From: Agarophyton chilense
Lineage: Eukaryota > Rhodophyta > Florideophyceae > Gracilariales > Gracilariaceae
Length of the DNA: 64,000 nt
Assembly (NCBI GenBank): GCA_030374765.1
Contig: JARGXX010000022.1
Coordinates: 1,302,001 to 1,366,000 of the forward strand
Direction of reading: 5' to 3'
Both the position numbers and the translations under genes were made by a program. Below are positions 1-12,059 of the stretch, one piece after another (position 1 is the stretch's first letter; each line of letters opens with the position of its first letter). Below the pieces are notes generated by a model, which did no database searches, was not told the origin of the DNA, and was given only the letters and a program-made list of their open reading frames with translations.

Positions 1-140
1 TTTTGTATCCTGTTAAATCACTCTACGGAGATCTTATTCTGCTTAAGAGGCGTTATAGAGGACACAATTTGTAACCCTATCTTCCAAAAGTCAGTTTGAT
101 CAATCAATGTCGAATCCAAGTTATTGGTTTTGGCCGCATT

Positions 141-991
141 TGAAGGACAATGCTCTTCAAAGTGGTTTCTTCGTATGACTACGAAGTTTCGCTTGCTTGA
201 GGAATAGCTTGGGCTATGACAAGCTATGCCGCTATTGCGTGCTGACGACCGGTTAGGACCGGAAGTGCACATGGGTGGAACACGTGGACTGCACGGATGC
301 CAACGCTTGAGTACGAGGCGTGCCACACGTGGCCCGGGTTCTACCTAATGGTTAGTATTATTTAGTAATTTTTAGTATTTATTTGGCTACGCTATCGCTA
401 TTTAGTGTCTATTTCTTGGGCGCGCGCCCACTGTCAAAGGCCGCGCGCCACACTACTTAGAAGGTTGAGCACTGCTCCCCAGTAAAGACCCTCTCGGGAG
501 ATCCAAGAAGGGAGTCTTGGCTCTGAACTCTTCGCCTTCGGCGCATCTTCACCGCATACTGCGTGAGCGCCCGTCGCACGTTAGTTCATCCACCCCTTCG
601 TCGACCAGAGTGCTACCACCACAGTGGGTTCATATTTAATCGCCGACACTTGTCGTAGTCTCGCCCCTGTATAGGGTTTCGCCCCCGTTTTTCTATCGTT
701 CTCCTTTTTGGCTCTCGTGAGCGGCCGCACCACTCACCCCGCTCGTCCACCTCATACGAGTGTTTCCTCGCTCTTTTTACGACAATCGCCGTGGTACCGC
801 TCCGCATCGGATTGGTCACACCCCGTACGCCAGATTGGCCTCGGTCTTACACCCGACTCCGTGGTGCCTTTCCAGAGTGGCTCTGTTTCTGTGCTCCGCT
901 GGGACGCGTCTCCTCCGCCTGAGGCGTGTCTCTCAAGAGAAGAAGATCCCGAACATCTTCGTGGTGTCTCCGCTCTAAGCGTTGTCCTACA
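141..991 (+). repeat. Solo LTR of the younger chromovirus
   Basis: The 851-bp sequence starts TGAAGGAC and ends CCTACA. It matches both 887-bp LTRs of the element at 33770-44371 and sits at exactly the same genomic site. It lacks a net 36 bp near position 815 that both other LTRs have. Its left flank GCATT equals the left flank of the full element, and its right flank GAGTT corresponds to GAATT at the full element, so the presumed 5-bp target duplication is imperfect. Through most of its length it shares variants with the 5' LTR, but at its extreme right end it follows the 3' LTR. That is what recombination between the two LTRs would leave. Confidence 0.88.
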
Positions 992-2277
992 GAGTTCGTA
1001 AGACCTGCGCGTGTTACATTAGTTTCAAAAGCTAGGGAAAGAATAGAACGATCAGAAAGCATTTTTTACTGTTGCTAATAGCCTATGCACTCTCTGAAGT
1101 GCAATATTGACCAAGCTGGAAGCCAAAATATGTATCTGATCGTAAATTGCCTTACATTCTGAGTACTGGCCGTAGTTGTGAAGCTCAAAATCCTAATTGG
1201 CTGTCACGAGATCATTCAACTCCGCTCCTGCGTCTTCGGTGCCCTCTACGGCTATTAGCTTGAGTTTCAACGCATTTAAATCTATCCAACCTGCTGTTTG
1301 ACGAACGATGGACAGTCGCCAAATGTTCCGGTCATCCGAAGTTTGATTCCAGTATGTGTCAAACAATTTGTCCAGTTGAATGTACTCCGAGAGTAGGACT
1401 TTAAATTACGGCTGATGAAGAACCTCTACTCCGTACACCATTGCGCATCTAACAATATGACGGCACGGAAACCCCATTATTATGTTCTTCTCACAGCTGG
1501 CGCGCACTTTGAGATTTCTTTTGGCTTATGTGCCATTTCCGTGTACTCTAAGGGCAAAAAGCAAAGTAATTTCAGTGGTATTAAACTTTGAATCATAGGC
1601 AGGATGTGGAATGGAAAGTGTTCTGGAGGCTGCGGCATACGTTTATCTACATATTAGCTCGAATTTGACGACAGGTCCTACATAGCTCTCACCTTGTTCG
1701 AGCTCAGGTCATTCTACATCCTCGATATCTACTATAGTTGCGCTTAACACAGCGTACAATTTTGACGTAACTTTACTGGGCTCCTTTAACTGCAGGAGCC
1801 CGTAGCTTGTGTACTCATTGAATATGAAGTTCAGAACTGGAGAGGGGATAGGGAGCTCTGTGTCTCGGATAGATCGATGACGTGAGCTGAGCGGACTAAG
1901 GGATCTGAGATGTGAGGAATGCCTTTCAACTGTCCTTTTTCTCGTAAGCCGATTCATTTCGTAAAGTTTATTAGGGAAAGGCACCTTCTTCGGTAGAATG
2001 TATGCCTTATGTCCAGAATTGGATGCCTCTTTATAGCCTCTGCCTTGAAAAGGATACCTTTTTGGTTAAGATGCAGCTCTGGAACAAAGCACTAACATTT
2101 GTGGTTTCAAGTGGTAAAGGTATTTGAACCAGAGTGGAGGGCTACGTTCCAAACCGAAGTACCGTTGTTCGAACGAATTCTTCTAGACATAAAATTTGAT
2201 ATACTTCTTGACCTTCTAAGATTGAAGAGGTCTCGGGACATGCATCGCACCATGTGCTCCTTCCAACGTTGCCACAC
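992..2277 (-). other. Degenerate 3' part of an older element, copy A
   Basis: This is the sequence between the solo LTR and the old gypsy insertion. The only sizeable open stretch is 1709-1984 on the minus strand (91 codons, rich in Arg and Ser). In copy B the same frame is open for 189 codons (45089-45658), so copy A has a frame-breaking indel near 2180. With positions 1-140 and 12508-15841 it appears to be one minus-strand unit split by later insertions. No family is recognised here. Confidence 0.45.
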
Positions 2278-2723
2278 TGTAACGCAATGACTGGTAGGTC
2301 AGCGTACTGGTCTCAACCTGGGGTAGCGTGGTAGAGCGGGTCCTCAGGTTGGTATCCTCGACGGCGGCACTCCCAGATTTCTTGGTGCATTGGGCTGGCG
2401 TTTACTGCGTAGTCCTACAGGTCGGAGCTACGTGAACGATGGTTTGAATACCAATTGGTAGAACTAATGTACCAAAGAGGGCAATTTAGTATCCTAGCGG
2501 TTCCTACCTGGTTCTACTGGAGAAGCGTCACTCGAGCCAAGAAAATATCGACGGTGAGTCGCTGGGATCTCCCTGGAACTGTAAATCTATTCTATTACAC
2601 TAAATAAAATCAAATCAAAATCAAAATATGTCCAGCTGAGGTCGGCCAGTCCACTTGGCGTCTGTAAGATACCTCAGGCCCTCGCGGCTTACCGTACTCA
2701 ACCTTAATCGTTGCTCCTTTACA
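2278..2723 (-). repeat. 3' LTR of old chromovirus, copy A
   Basis: The 446-bp LTR begins TGTAACGC and ends TTTACA on the plus strand. It pairs with 12060-12507. On its inner side, 2726-2736 is an unbroken pyrimidine run, which on the element's own strand is a polypurine tract directly before the LTR. Confidence 0.85.
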
Positions 2724-3328
2724 TACCTCCCTTCTTAGGATTCGACCGTCCCGGCGAAGTCCGAATTGCCTCACACCTTCCTGGGAGTCTGGCTCTAGTT
2801 GGGCCTTTACATGAATCTCCAATCTTTCCTTCAGGGTCAGAACGTCGTGATTATCTGCATACTAATCTGGACACGAGCGGTGCCTTGATTGACATGTCAG
2901 CACCCCATGACCATTCCGGGGGGCCCGACGCGGCGTCGCACCGCCACCATCCTCGGGGGTACCAGTGCGTATGAGCTGACGCTTGGCGCCATGCTTGCAG
3001 CTAGTTCCCCGAAGGTACTGTACGCGCACCGGGAGGGGGGGGGATCAGTGCCACTTTTTCTATGCTTCGTTATTCTTTTGGTGACCCTACGCGCGTCGTC
3101 CGCCGTGAACCACGGTGTGCACTTCGTCCATTCGGGTTCACGTCGATCATCCTGCCCGATTCTGTTTCATCTTCTCTCCTTTCCGTCGTAGTATTCCTCC
3201 ATTGGTCGCGCGCGATGCCGAACTCGCCTTATTAGCCCGTCGGATACGCCACTCACCCTCCGAATTCTCTCTCTTCCGTCGGTTCCCATATCTATTTTCC
3301 GGCGGACCTACCTGTGGGCGGCGGCGCC

Positions 3329-5298
3329 ATGGCTTCGAACAACCAAGCGGGGAGCTCCTCGGGATACCAAGTGGTTCATGAGCAGCCCGGGGACAGCTAT
3401 GAACATACCATCGGACTAAATCCGCGGGCAGTGCGTCATGCCATTCTGCCGTCCCCTGTGGAAGAATACCAGAAGTTTTGTAATGAGTATCTCGACGCCA
3501 GGAGGTTCCCTCAGATCCCCGATTTCTGGAGGAGCAGTAATAACGCGCGCAGCGTCTCGTGGTATAACCATTGATTGCATTGTCCTGTGGATCCGCAATC
3601 GGCGACGCGGTGTCGCACCCTCATTCCAGCGGACATGCCGTACGTCCGTTGTGAGGAAGAAGCCGAGAACCATTTCAGGGTAAACAAACTCCTTTCGGAC
3701 CTATAAGAGGACTTCATCTCGCCTTACGTGAGATTTCCTCCGGCGGGTCACAATCTTTTGACGCTCATGTGCTTCCTACCGCCGTATGACCACCTGTTTT
3801 GGATGTCCAATAGGGTCTATTGGAACGAGATGCATGAGCCCGATGGCCTCCTCCGTCAATCCCTGAAGTTCTTCTTCTGCTGGCACCGGGTGGTGTTTCA
3901 TAACATGAGCGCAGACAAACGTTCTCCGTTATATCTCTCGCTTCCCGGCGTGGATGAGAACCAATGGGCCCTCTACTGGCGTATCTCGCCGCTGCTTTTG
4001 GTTCCCACGCCGTCCGTAGTGGCGTATCAATCGTCCCAACTCATGGGCGATGACAATGACCGAAGGTTTTGGTTATCCTGGCATATACTTTTCGGTTAGT
4101 TCGGCGTGATGTCCCTTATGGCCTTCTTGGATACGTCGAAGTATGGAGTACGTGGTAATATCCGTTCGGACGATTGCAGGATATGGCACGAAGAGCACAT
4201 ACCCGGTCCTCGAGGTCGTCTAATCCCGCTTCCGGACATCATGATCCGTTTCCTAAGGAACCTGCGCATCCAGAATATCGTCCGTGGGACCCATTTCGCC
4301 GTCGAGGAGGCCGAGATCCTTTTTGGATCATGGTCTACAGGTGGAGTGGAGCGAGACTCCCGGATTTCTTCGGTATGACCACGATACCGACTCGTTTACG
4401 CCGATTCCGCTACATCCACTGGCTCAGGATGACACTCGTGCCTATGGCGCCAACCCTTTGAAGAAACAACCATCGGACATTCCGACGCGTCATGGGCCTG
4501 ACTATTACCCGAAGGCCATCGGTTTCGATCCCCTGTGTTTTGAGCCTGATTTGGAAGCCACGCCGTTAGTTCGTGCTGTTATGTCAGATGGAGAATACTT
4601 CGGCGAAGATCCCTTCATCTTACCCGTGGAGGGCGTCAATCCTCCGGTCGAGTCCGCTGTTGTGTTGCCGACCGCTTCCCCTCCTCCAGCTCCTCCAGGC
4701 ACTGGTCCTCAGGATGAACTCTCATATGAGCCCCCCGTCGCCCAAGTGGATATCCCTCCTGGAGAGGTTACTGTCATAACCGAATGTCCTGTAGGTGATG
4801 CGATGGCTCAGACGTTCACTGTGGGCGTCGACATCGCTCTGTCCTCTCCATTGCCGTAATTTACCGCTTCGATCACGGCTGCAGCCGCGGATCTCCGTCA
4901 TGAATGCCGTACCGTTGGTATTACTATTTCGATAGACATTGGGACAGTCCCGAGGGAAGCTTGCTTCTGGCCGCGTCGCTCGGCGCGCAACAACCGCTGT
5001 TTTTCAACAGGGTCAAGATCTGAAGACCGCTATGGTCACTTTCCTGCAGCAGAATGCACAAGTGATGTCACAGAGGGTTACTGCCGACTTGGATTCCCGG
5101 CATCGTCTAAATATGAGCGACCGCGAGGCTTTCGAGGGTGACAATAGTTCCTCATGTGAATCTCCGCAGAAGAAGCGTGCTCGGCTCGCTGGTGCTGGTT
5201 TTATTGGTCCAGTAGGACCCTCGGTTGATCCTATCCCCGGTTTCGCTCCTGCAGTTTCCAATGAGGACGACGGAGTTACTCCTGCGCCGCCCCAGTGA
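3329..5298 (+). pseudogene. Antisense accessory ORF relic of old chromovirus, copy A
   Basis: This plus-strand gene relic runs opposite to the element's pol and lies between the chromodomain and the left LTR. An ATG at 3329 opens a frame interrupted after about 80 codons. Further open blocks follow at 3728-4099, 4106-4378, 4284-4859 and 4939-5298, in more than one frame. The N-terminal block has GLNPR followed by AIL, and a later block has P-x-VV-x-Y-x-x-S-x-L. The same motifs occur in the same order in the antisense ORF of the younger element (43449 to 41582). The C-terminal block is Pro-rich, then a basic KKRAR segment. I do not recognise the family and infer no function. The preceding 2737-3328 has no convincing gene and could be its leader. 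Confidence 0.6.
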
Positions 5299-5472
5299 GT
5301 CCTGTTGGTGTTCAAAGCGCTTTCGCGAACCTTGAGGTCATGGCGAAGGCTGTTACGCCTCTGCTAGTTACTCAAATAAAGTAATGCTTGTGCTTTCCCA
5401 AGTTGCTCCTGTACTTTCCCACTTGGGTGCCCCGAGACGGCGTCCGAACCTTAAAAGCTTCTCATGTCTTCC

Positions 5473-5877
5473 TCAGGTTTCGGCTGAGGACTGATGTTTT
5501 TCCTTGATGCGGGAGCTACGGCTAACCGTCGTGTCAGGAGACGTATCGAGAGACGTTTTGGTATTATTAGGGCCAATGGTTGCCCCCTCCTGAAAGCTGC
5601 GCTCCGTGCTGCCAATTTTGCGCCAATAGCGGGCGATAAAATTAGGGGGAATGGTATTTGGCTTTTGCCATGTGTCTTCCTCAAGAGCATAGCCAAACAA
5701 ACGGACGCGATAGTGCACTATCCAATCTTCTCCTCGACCGGCGGAGATGATTCGTTCAATAAAGTATTCGTGTTGGTATTCCTCCTCTGAAAGAAGATTG
5801 TTGTCCGGAAGGGCGAATCTACCGGGGTCGGTTGGGAGAGATGGGTCATCGTCATTGGCACTGACCAATGGGTCCAT
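5473..5877 (-). pseudogene. Chromodomain C-terminus of old pol, copy A
   Basis: Residues about 36-86 form a chromodomain: EYFIERII, then a HYRVRLFGY strand, then the EEDTWQ helix lead and a terminal ARYWRK helix. In chromoviruses this module binds modified histone and steers integration to heterochromatin. It follows the integrase in the expected order but in a different frame from integrase (5' pieces at 6137-7165), so pol is frameshifted. A basic Ser-rich tail follows. Confidence 0.85.
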
Positions 5878-6136
5878 GAGTATAGTCGGGTCCGCAGATA
5901 TTGCCTTAGGAGCAGTGGGGATCTAAACCTCGACCTGAGGTCGTGGTGATTCCGTCGGGCCAAGGGGCTGGGACATTGGTGGTACGGAGGAACTGGGAGC
6001 TTTTGTCACCCGATCAATAGACGCTGTGTCCTGTAGGCCGTTAATTAGTGTCGTAATTCTGTGTTGACTGTCCTTAGGGATTTTTTATAGTCCCGTCGAG
6101 CGGGGTAGGAGTTTCCGCGTGGTATCTTCGAGTTCA

Positions 6137-7165
6137 TCACTGTCTTTCGGTGGCCGGTCCAGGTGAACCAATTCTCCTTTTCCCAAAGGTAGGCGTGTTC
6201 CAGACGGTTTTGTCGAAATTGACTTTGTAGCGCCCTTCGGCTTTGGTCAGTACAGCTCTAGCCGATTGGATAATGTTGTCGATGCGTCGGCACAAGTAGC
6301 ACTTCGCTTGAGTAGGAGTCATTTCTTCGGTTATGTCTTGGAGTATAATGGACTCCTGAAGGTCAACAGCTATCAGCGGTGGCGATCTCGTTAGCGTTAA
6401 ATAAAATATTGTTGTATCCTTGGAAGCTTGTACTTGAGTGTTGTAGGCATAAACGAGTGGCTCAACGTAGTCGTGTCAGTCCAATCGGTGCCCTGATACG
6501 TAGTGTGCCAATCAGTCTAGAAGGGTACGGTTGAAGCGTTCGGCTTGGCCATTGGTTTGCGGGTGGTATGCCGTTGTGGTTAAATGTCTGATACGTATGG
6601 TAGCACAAACGGGCAAAAACACTTTGGATACAAACTGGCTGCCATTATCTGTAAGGAGGGAGAGTGGCTTGCCATATGGATGTACCCAGTGGAACAAGAA
6701 GGCCGTGGCAACATCCATGGATTTTGCCTTCCCTGGGGGTAGGGCTCGGGTAAGTTTGGTAAACCTATCGGTTATTACCAAGACGACCCGTGTCCCATGG
6801 GACGACTTGTACAAAGGCCCAAGTATATCCATTGCGACGAATTCCATCGGGCCTGCGGCGGGGAAAACATTCAAATTGGCCTGATGGTTGGCGCGAGACC
6901 CTCGAATTTGTGCGCGCGAAGTGCGGTTCCGTGCGGTTTTCCATAGGTCCTGCGCCATCAGTAGCCAGGAGAATAACTTCCTTAGGGTCTGGTTCATTCG
7001 CCGGCCTCCAGGGTGAGCAGCCAAGCGAATGAAATGGGCGAGGTATAGGAATTGCGCCCTCAATGGCCTCGGTACTACCCGTTGGAGTGCGCCACCTAGT
7101 GGTGCGCGGCGACACAATAGTCCGAATCGGTCGTTGTCGAATAAGCATCCAGGGGTTTCTACCAA
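6137..7165 (-). pseudogene. Integrase of old pol, copy A
   Basis: The N-terminal part carries the linker between RNase H and integrase with part of the zinc-binding region (LAHFIRLAAHPGG). The core has all three catalytic positions: D in VAMDILGP, D in LTDNGSQF, and E in QAERFNRTLL. The reading frame is then broken by stops at about 6512 and 6480, with a recognisable remainder to 6137 (ARAVLTKAEGRYK). The catalytic triad is intact but the protein cannot be made whole. Confidence 0.87.
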
Positions 7166-7217
7166 TTAGGCTGTTTCATTGCAGTACTCGTCTTCGACCA
7201 GCGCCTCTAGAAGTTCC

Positions 7218-8825
7218 TCAATAGTTATATGGAGGAGCTATTTTCCTCTGGGGTTCTTGCATGAACCTGAGGTGGTATCGGGTTGGGTGGTACTGTCTTC
7301 CAGTGCAAAAGTAGAATTCATTCTCCTTTACCTCAGAATCATCCACTTTGACCGTATCCACCAGGTAATCCGGTTTCGTATTATCTTGAGGTCCATCATC
7401 TGCGAAGGGAGTAGGAATGAGTTCGTTCACTGGCGTGTCATCGGTTCCGTTGGTAATGATTCGCAAGAGGGCATCTGCGGCCTGGTGCTTGATGCCTGGC
7501 CTATAGGGATTATCATAGTCATACTCTGACAGCCTAAGGCGCCAACGAGCAAGGCGACTTGATGCATCGGTCATATTGAGTAACCAGCGGAGTTAATCGT
7601 GGTCTGCCCTAATGGTGAACCTAGTGCGCTAGAGGTATGGTCGGAGTGTGAATACAGACCATGCGATGGCGATACATTCCTATTCGGTAGTACTGTAGTT
7701 TCGCTCCGCGCTAGTACTCGTTCTGCTCCAGTATCCAATAGGTCGATAATCCTTTGCTGAATCTTGTTCCTGTAGCAGTTCACATCCCACTGGGACATCA
7801 GAAGCGACTGTGTCCAAGACAAAGGGCCTGTTGGGTTTTGGTAAAGCCAGTATGGGTGGGTTTAGCACTTTGGCCTTTAGGGTTCGAAATGCCTGATACT
7901 GGTCCTTGGTAAGGCATTCAAACACCGAAGGTGTTTCCTTCTTCAACATTGCGTTGAAGGGGGCCGAGATTATAGCAAATTCTTGGACAAAACGTCGCCA
8001 GACATTGCACAAGCCCAAAAAAGATCGTATTTCCATGTCGGTTTGGGGAGTTTTAGTCTGGCCGATGGCATCCGTGGTCCTTTTGGCTATATCTAACTTT
8101 CCTGGAAGGACGATGTGACCGAGATAGTCCACTGAGGCCCGAAAGAAGGCGCGTTTGCGGAGTTTCATTGTTATTCCGGCGTTTTGTAGGATTGTTAGCA
8201 ACGTCTACTCTTGGCCAAGGTGTTCCTTAACGGTCTGTGAGAAGATTAATACGTCATCAAAGTAGACCAGGGCGAAATTTCATTTGACTCTAGATAGTAT
8301 GATGTCCATTACCCGTTGGAAGGTTGCTGGTGCATTCTTTAAACCGAAGAGCATAAGAGTAAATCTGAACAGACCTTCATGGGTGGTGAAGATTGTCAGC
8401 GCTCTCGCATCATCAGCCATAGAGCTTTGCCAATATCCGGTATTAGCGTCCGGTGTGGTGAATACGGCTGCTCTACCCGAGGAATCTAGACAGTCATCCA
8501 TACGGGGTATCGAGTATAAGTCCCTCTTGGTTACTGCGTTCAGCTTCCTGTAGTCGACACAGAACCTGAGGGAGCCATCCTTCTTATCAGCGAGGACAAG
8601 GGGACTTTCCCATTCGGATTGGTTAGGAGGTGCCGGCTCGATGACGTGAGCTTGGCGCATTTTGTCCATCTGGTCGGCGACAATTTCCCTACCCTTCAGG
8701 CCTGTACGGTATGAGTGCTGGAACTGTGGTCTAGCATCATCCTGGAGGTCAATGCGGTGCGTAGTAGCTCTGTTTTTCCCCAAATCTACCTTACCACATG
8801 ATTTGGTATTCCCTGAGGAGATCAA
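7218..8825 (-). pseudogene. Reverse transcriptase and RNase H of old pol, copy A
   Basis: All pieces are in one frame with in-frame stops. RT motifs run from FCVDYRKLNAVT and the modified DANTGYWQ through FGLKNAPATFQR to the catalytic YFDD (about 8255), then YLGHIVLPGK and FLGLCNVWRRF. A TGA at 8280 lies just before FALVYFDD, where a Trp codon is usual. RNase H follows (IGYWSRTSTSAERNYS, then LARWRLRLSEYDYD). Unlike the younger element, this RT keeps its palm region. Confidence 0.88.
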
Positions 8826-9600
8826 TTACCCGGGGCCTATAGGATTCGAATTCTGCGCGGATGGCGACTGTCCCCTTCCAATCGTCGACGTTCTCGTCGG
8901 GACTTTTCCTTGAAAATTTATCCAATTGGGCTTCCATAATGCCCAAAGGGGCGGGTAGAGTGATGCCAATCACTGTACCTTTCGGTAACTGTACGGGATT
9001 ATCTCTGAAGTTGCTGATTGTGAACAAAAAGGGCCTGTTGGGGCGGATGTCTATTGCTCCAGTGGCTATTAAGGTGAGGTGCTTCAAAACCATTTTCGGG
9101 TGGTTCTGTATCTCCAAGAGACCTGAGGACTGGACATGGACCGATACAGTGATCTGGGTCATTGGGGGTATCTTTATGGCTTTCGATAAGCGAACCTTAT
9201 TGGACTTAGGATCTTCGGAGGTAATTGTTCGTTTGAGGTTAGCTTCTGGCCCTGGGGCGGAGCCAATTATGGAGATGGAAGGTGCGCGATAAAATGCGAC
9301 TTTCATAAGGCCAGAATAAATGGCCTCGATGTATAGGTGGATGAAGGAGGTCCCTAGGATTGCATCAGCGCCCAAGTTTGCACATACAAGGAACCACGTG
9401 CGGACTTTGAATCGTTTTATCTGTATTTAAAGTGGTAATATCCCTTCAATGTCCATTGGTCTAAGTGATGCATCAGTAGTCCCGTGGTTCTTCTTTTCCT
9501 GAAGGAAATCTTGACAACCAAATGAGTATAGCTTAGAATGGACCAAATTGAGACCAGCGGCTGTGTCCTATACTGCTGTTGCCACCAGGCAGGTGTTGAA
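8791..9600 (-). pseudogene. Aspartic protease and linker of old pol, copy A
   Basis: The C-terminal flap-side motif is GADAILGTSFI (from 9375). Upstream, at about 9555, lies the remnant active-site loop DTAAGLNLV, where DT/SGAG is expected, directly after an in-frame TAG. The C-terminal portion (PPMTQITVSV ... LPKGTVIGI) matches the protease-RT linker of the younger element at 37540-37800. The protease and RT frames differ, so at least one indel separates them. Confidence 0.75.
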
Positions 9601-11856
9601 ACATAGTTTCATGGCTACAGGAACTTCATAATTCTCCTTCCTGAGGATACAGACGGGGTCGCTACTGTCTTCCAAACTTATTGAATTCGGAGTGGTAAAA
9701 TGGTTGAGGTTTGTATTGGGAGATGAGGAGCTCCTTGGCACCTGACCTTCCAAATAGTTGAGGAATGTACTTCAAGAGGGAGGATTTGCCTTGCGTCGAC
9801 TCTCTAAGCGTTTTACGATGGTGTTTCAGTTTCGTCCTGAGGATGGGGTTCCTCTTCGGGGTCGTCCGTGGGGTCTACAATGGCATGGACCCGTGGGGCT
9901 TTCATTAGGCTATCCGGAGGGTGGGCGTAGCGAGAGCTTCCAGGTATTCCCGTGGGTCGTTGCTGTGCCCTGTTAAACAGTTCTTTGGATCTCCTCACCT
10001 TGTAATTCTCTTCCTTCACGGCTGGGAGATGTTTGCGTGCGTCTTCAGGCAAATATCTTGTGCATTCACAGGGTTGGATCATGGAAGGGCAGAGAAAGCA
10101 GGTCCTTGGTGAGCGAAGAAAAGCGTCCTTGCGTGGTGGAAAGGGGTAATACTTGGGTGTGGGTGGTCCAGTGGTCGCTGTACTTCCCCGAGAGGTAAAC
10201 GATGGGGGCCCAGACGGAGGGCACCAAAATTAACCGAGAGAATATCTCCCGAGGCGGCATAATGAAGTGATGAATCCATGTCTGATTCCGTGGAGCTAAT
10301 CGAATGGGCTTGGTTTAGTTTCCGCAATAGAATTGCGTGTCCTCTGGATATATCAGCATTGCGCCTGGGAGTTCGGTAGGTTTTGCTATAACCTTCGGCA
10401 TAGGTGACGAGCCGTCGGACGGAATATTATGGGTTTTCCGTGTGGTAATTACAGACATGTGTCCGAATGGCAGGAAGTAATCACGTGATGAAATGACGTT
10501 TTAGCCGTTCTTCGAAGAATACTTTTTCACATCGGTAAGCCTTCTTCCATAGGTCGTCTGCAAAAGCCTATTCAGTCATGTTGGAGCTCTGCCTAAAGGA
10601 TATCACTTCCTGATAGGGATCCATTATAACCTCATCTGTGGCATAGGTTCCCGAGAGGTAATGAACAACCTCAGGACATGACCTGAGAAGCTCACGATCA
10701 TGAGCATCCACGAGGTCAGTTGCGCAAGATACCTTCGAAACCACTCAGTCAGGCGCATGTCCTGTGAGAAAGAATTGTGAAAGGTACAGAGCGGCGCCCT
10801 AGTGGACACCGTTCTGATCACAGGCCGTACGGAACAAACTACGAAACCTAAGGACGGCAATGGAATCGGAACCTGAGAACTTGTCCGTAATGGTGAGTTG
10901 CATCCGTTTGGCCCATTTGATGACTCTGCGAGCCACCGAACCAGAATATGTCGGAGACCTGTCGGCCAATCGATACTTCTGGTAGTCTAGAATCTTAAAG
11001 AAAAGGTCGTTAGTTATTGTCAGTGGTTTGTCGCCTCGAACGGCAGCCTTGTTTACTTCCAGGTAGGTCGTTTCGGTTGAGTCCGAATCGGAATCATCCG
11101 AACGTTCTCTTACTTTTCTCTTTCTATTCCTTTTTCTCCCGCGGTTACTTCGTTTCTTTTCGGTGGGATGGGAACCTAACGGATCGATCTCTCTATCAGA
11201 TCCGATGGAGCCTTGAGTTCGCTGTACCTCGTATTGTTTTTTGGGTTGAGCAATCTGTCTCTCTTCTAGACGCGGAGCCTCTCTTCTGCTCTTAGTTTAT
11301 CTTTCCATTGGATTTTCCTGCTTTTGTTCCCGGAGAGGAGCCGGTAATACCGCCATTCCTGGGGATTCCGTAGGGGGTTTCCACATGGAAGCCGGATGGT
11401 TGACTTTTGGAGAGGTTCTAGGGACTTCATTGCCTGACTAGCTGGTGACTGCTCCTTAAACGCCCTGCAGGAGGGAGTATATGAATAACTCAGACTACAG
11501 TACCTTAAGCACTATTCGCCTAATGAGGTAATCTGAATGGTCAGAGATCGCCGTAGCGAGTCGCATGTTCACAATAGAATTCACATGGGCTGAGCAGAGC
11601 TCACTGTGACGGGGCCAATGGTTGTCGGCAAGCACTGTGGGAATGTTCTCTCTAATTCTTCCGGTCTTACGGGGTTCTCTTTTTGGGGTGTCTCTGGCCT
11701 AGAGGTGGCCCTGGTGAGGCGTTCTCGTAAACGCGCTGCCACCGTTGGTTCTTGGCGAATCCTTTCAGGGTCCCCCAGGGGAGTCAGTACTTCTTGCGGC
11801 TGGCTTCTCGTGCTCCTGATGTCGCTAACAGTATCAACGTGTGGTTCAGGCGACAT
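9568..11856 (-). pseudogene. Gag region of old chromovirus, copy A
   Basis: This region is read leftward from 11856 and is recognised mainly by position. An N-terminal basic, Arg/Pro-rich stretch (11581-11856) is followed by a capsid-like block (about 10400-10860) rich in aromatic residues, then LPEDARKHLPA at about 10060. Frames change several times and stops are frequent. No intact zinc knuckle is evident. The 11857-12040 interval before the primer site has no gene. Confidence 0.55.
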
Positions 11857-12040
11857 CTTCGGCGTTGTAGCGGAAACTCGTCCTGCAATAGGAGTCCTAT
11901 GATCTATTCAGTTGGGTGTGTTTCCTGCATTCATAGTGGCGGTTGCTTTTGTACTTCTGGTTCGTTGAAGAGTCAAACCAAAGGGTAGAATCCATATAAT
12001 TCTTCGTTTCAGTGGTCCGCTCAATTATTCCTAGGGGATT

Positions 12041-12056
12041 CTAAGTCGGGAGACAA
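12041..12056 (-). other. Primer-binding site of old chromovirus, copy A
   Basis: Read on the minus strand, three bases after the LTR, this reads TTGTCTCCCGACTTAG. It matches TGGTCTCCCGACTTAG in the younger element at 34660, with a G-to-T change at the second base. It would pair with a tRNA 3' end of type CTAAGTCGGGAGACCA. The same site recurs in copy B at 55421-55436. Confidence 0.7.
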
Positions 12057-12059
12057 AAA

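Noticed and set aside
613-1062. Open frames inside the LTR copies (613-1062, 34242-34757, 43957-44442)
   Set aside because: They follow LTR sequence in all copies, cross LTR edges, and lack conserved protein content; the LTR explains them.
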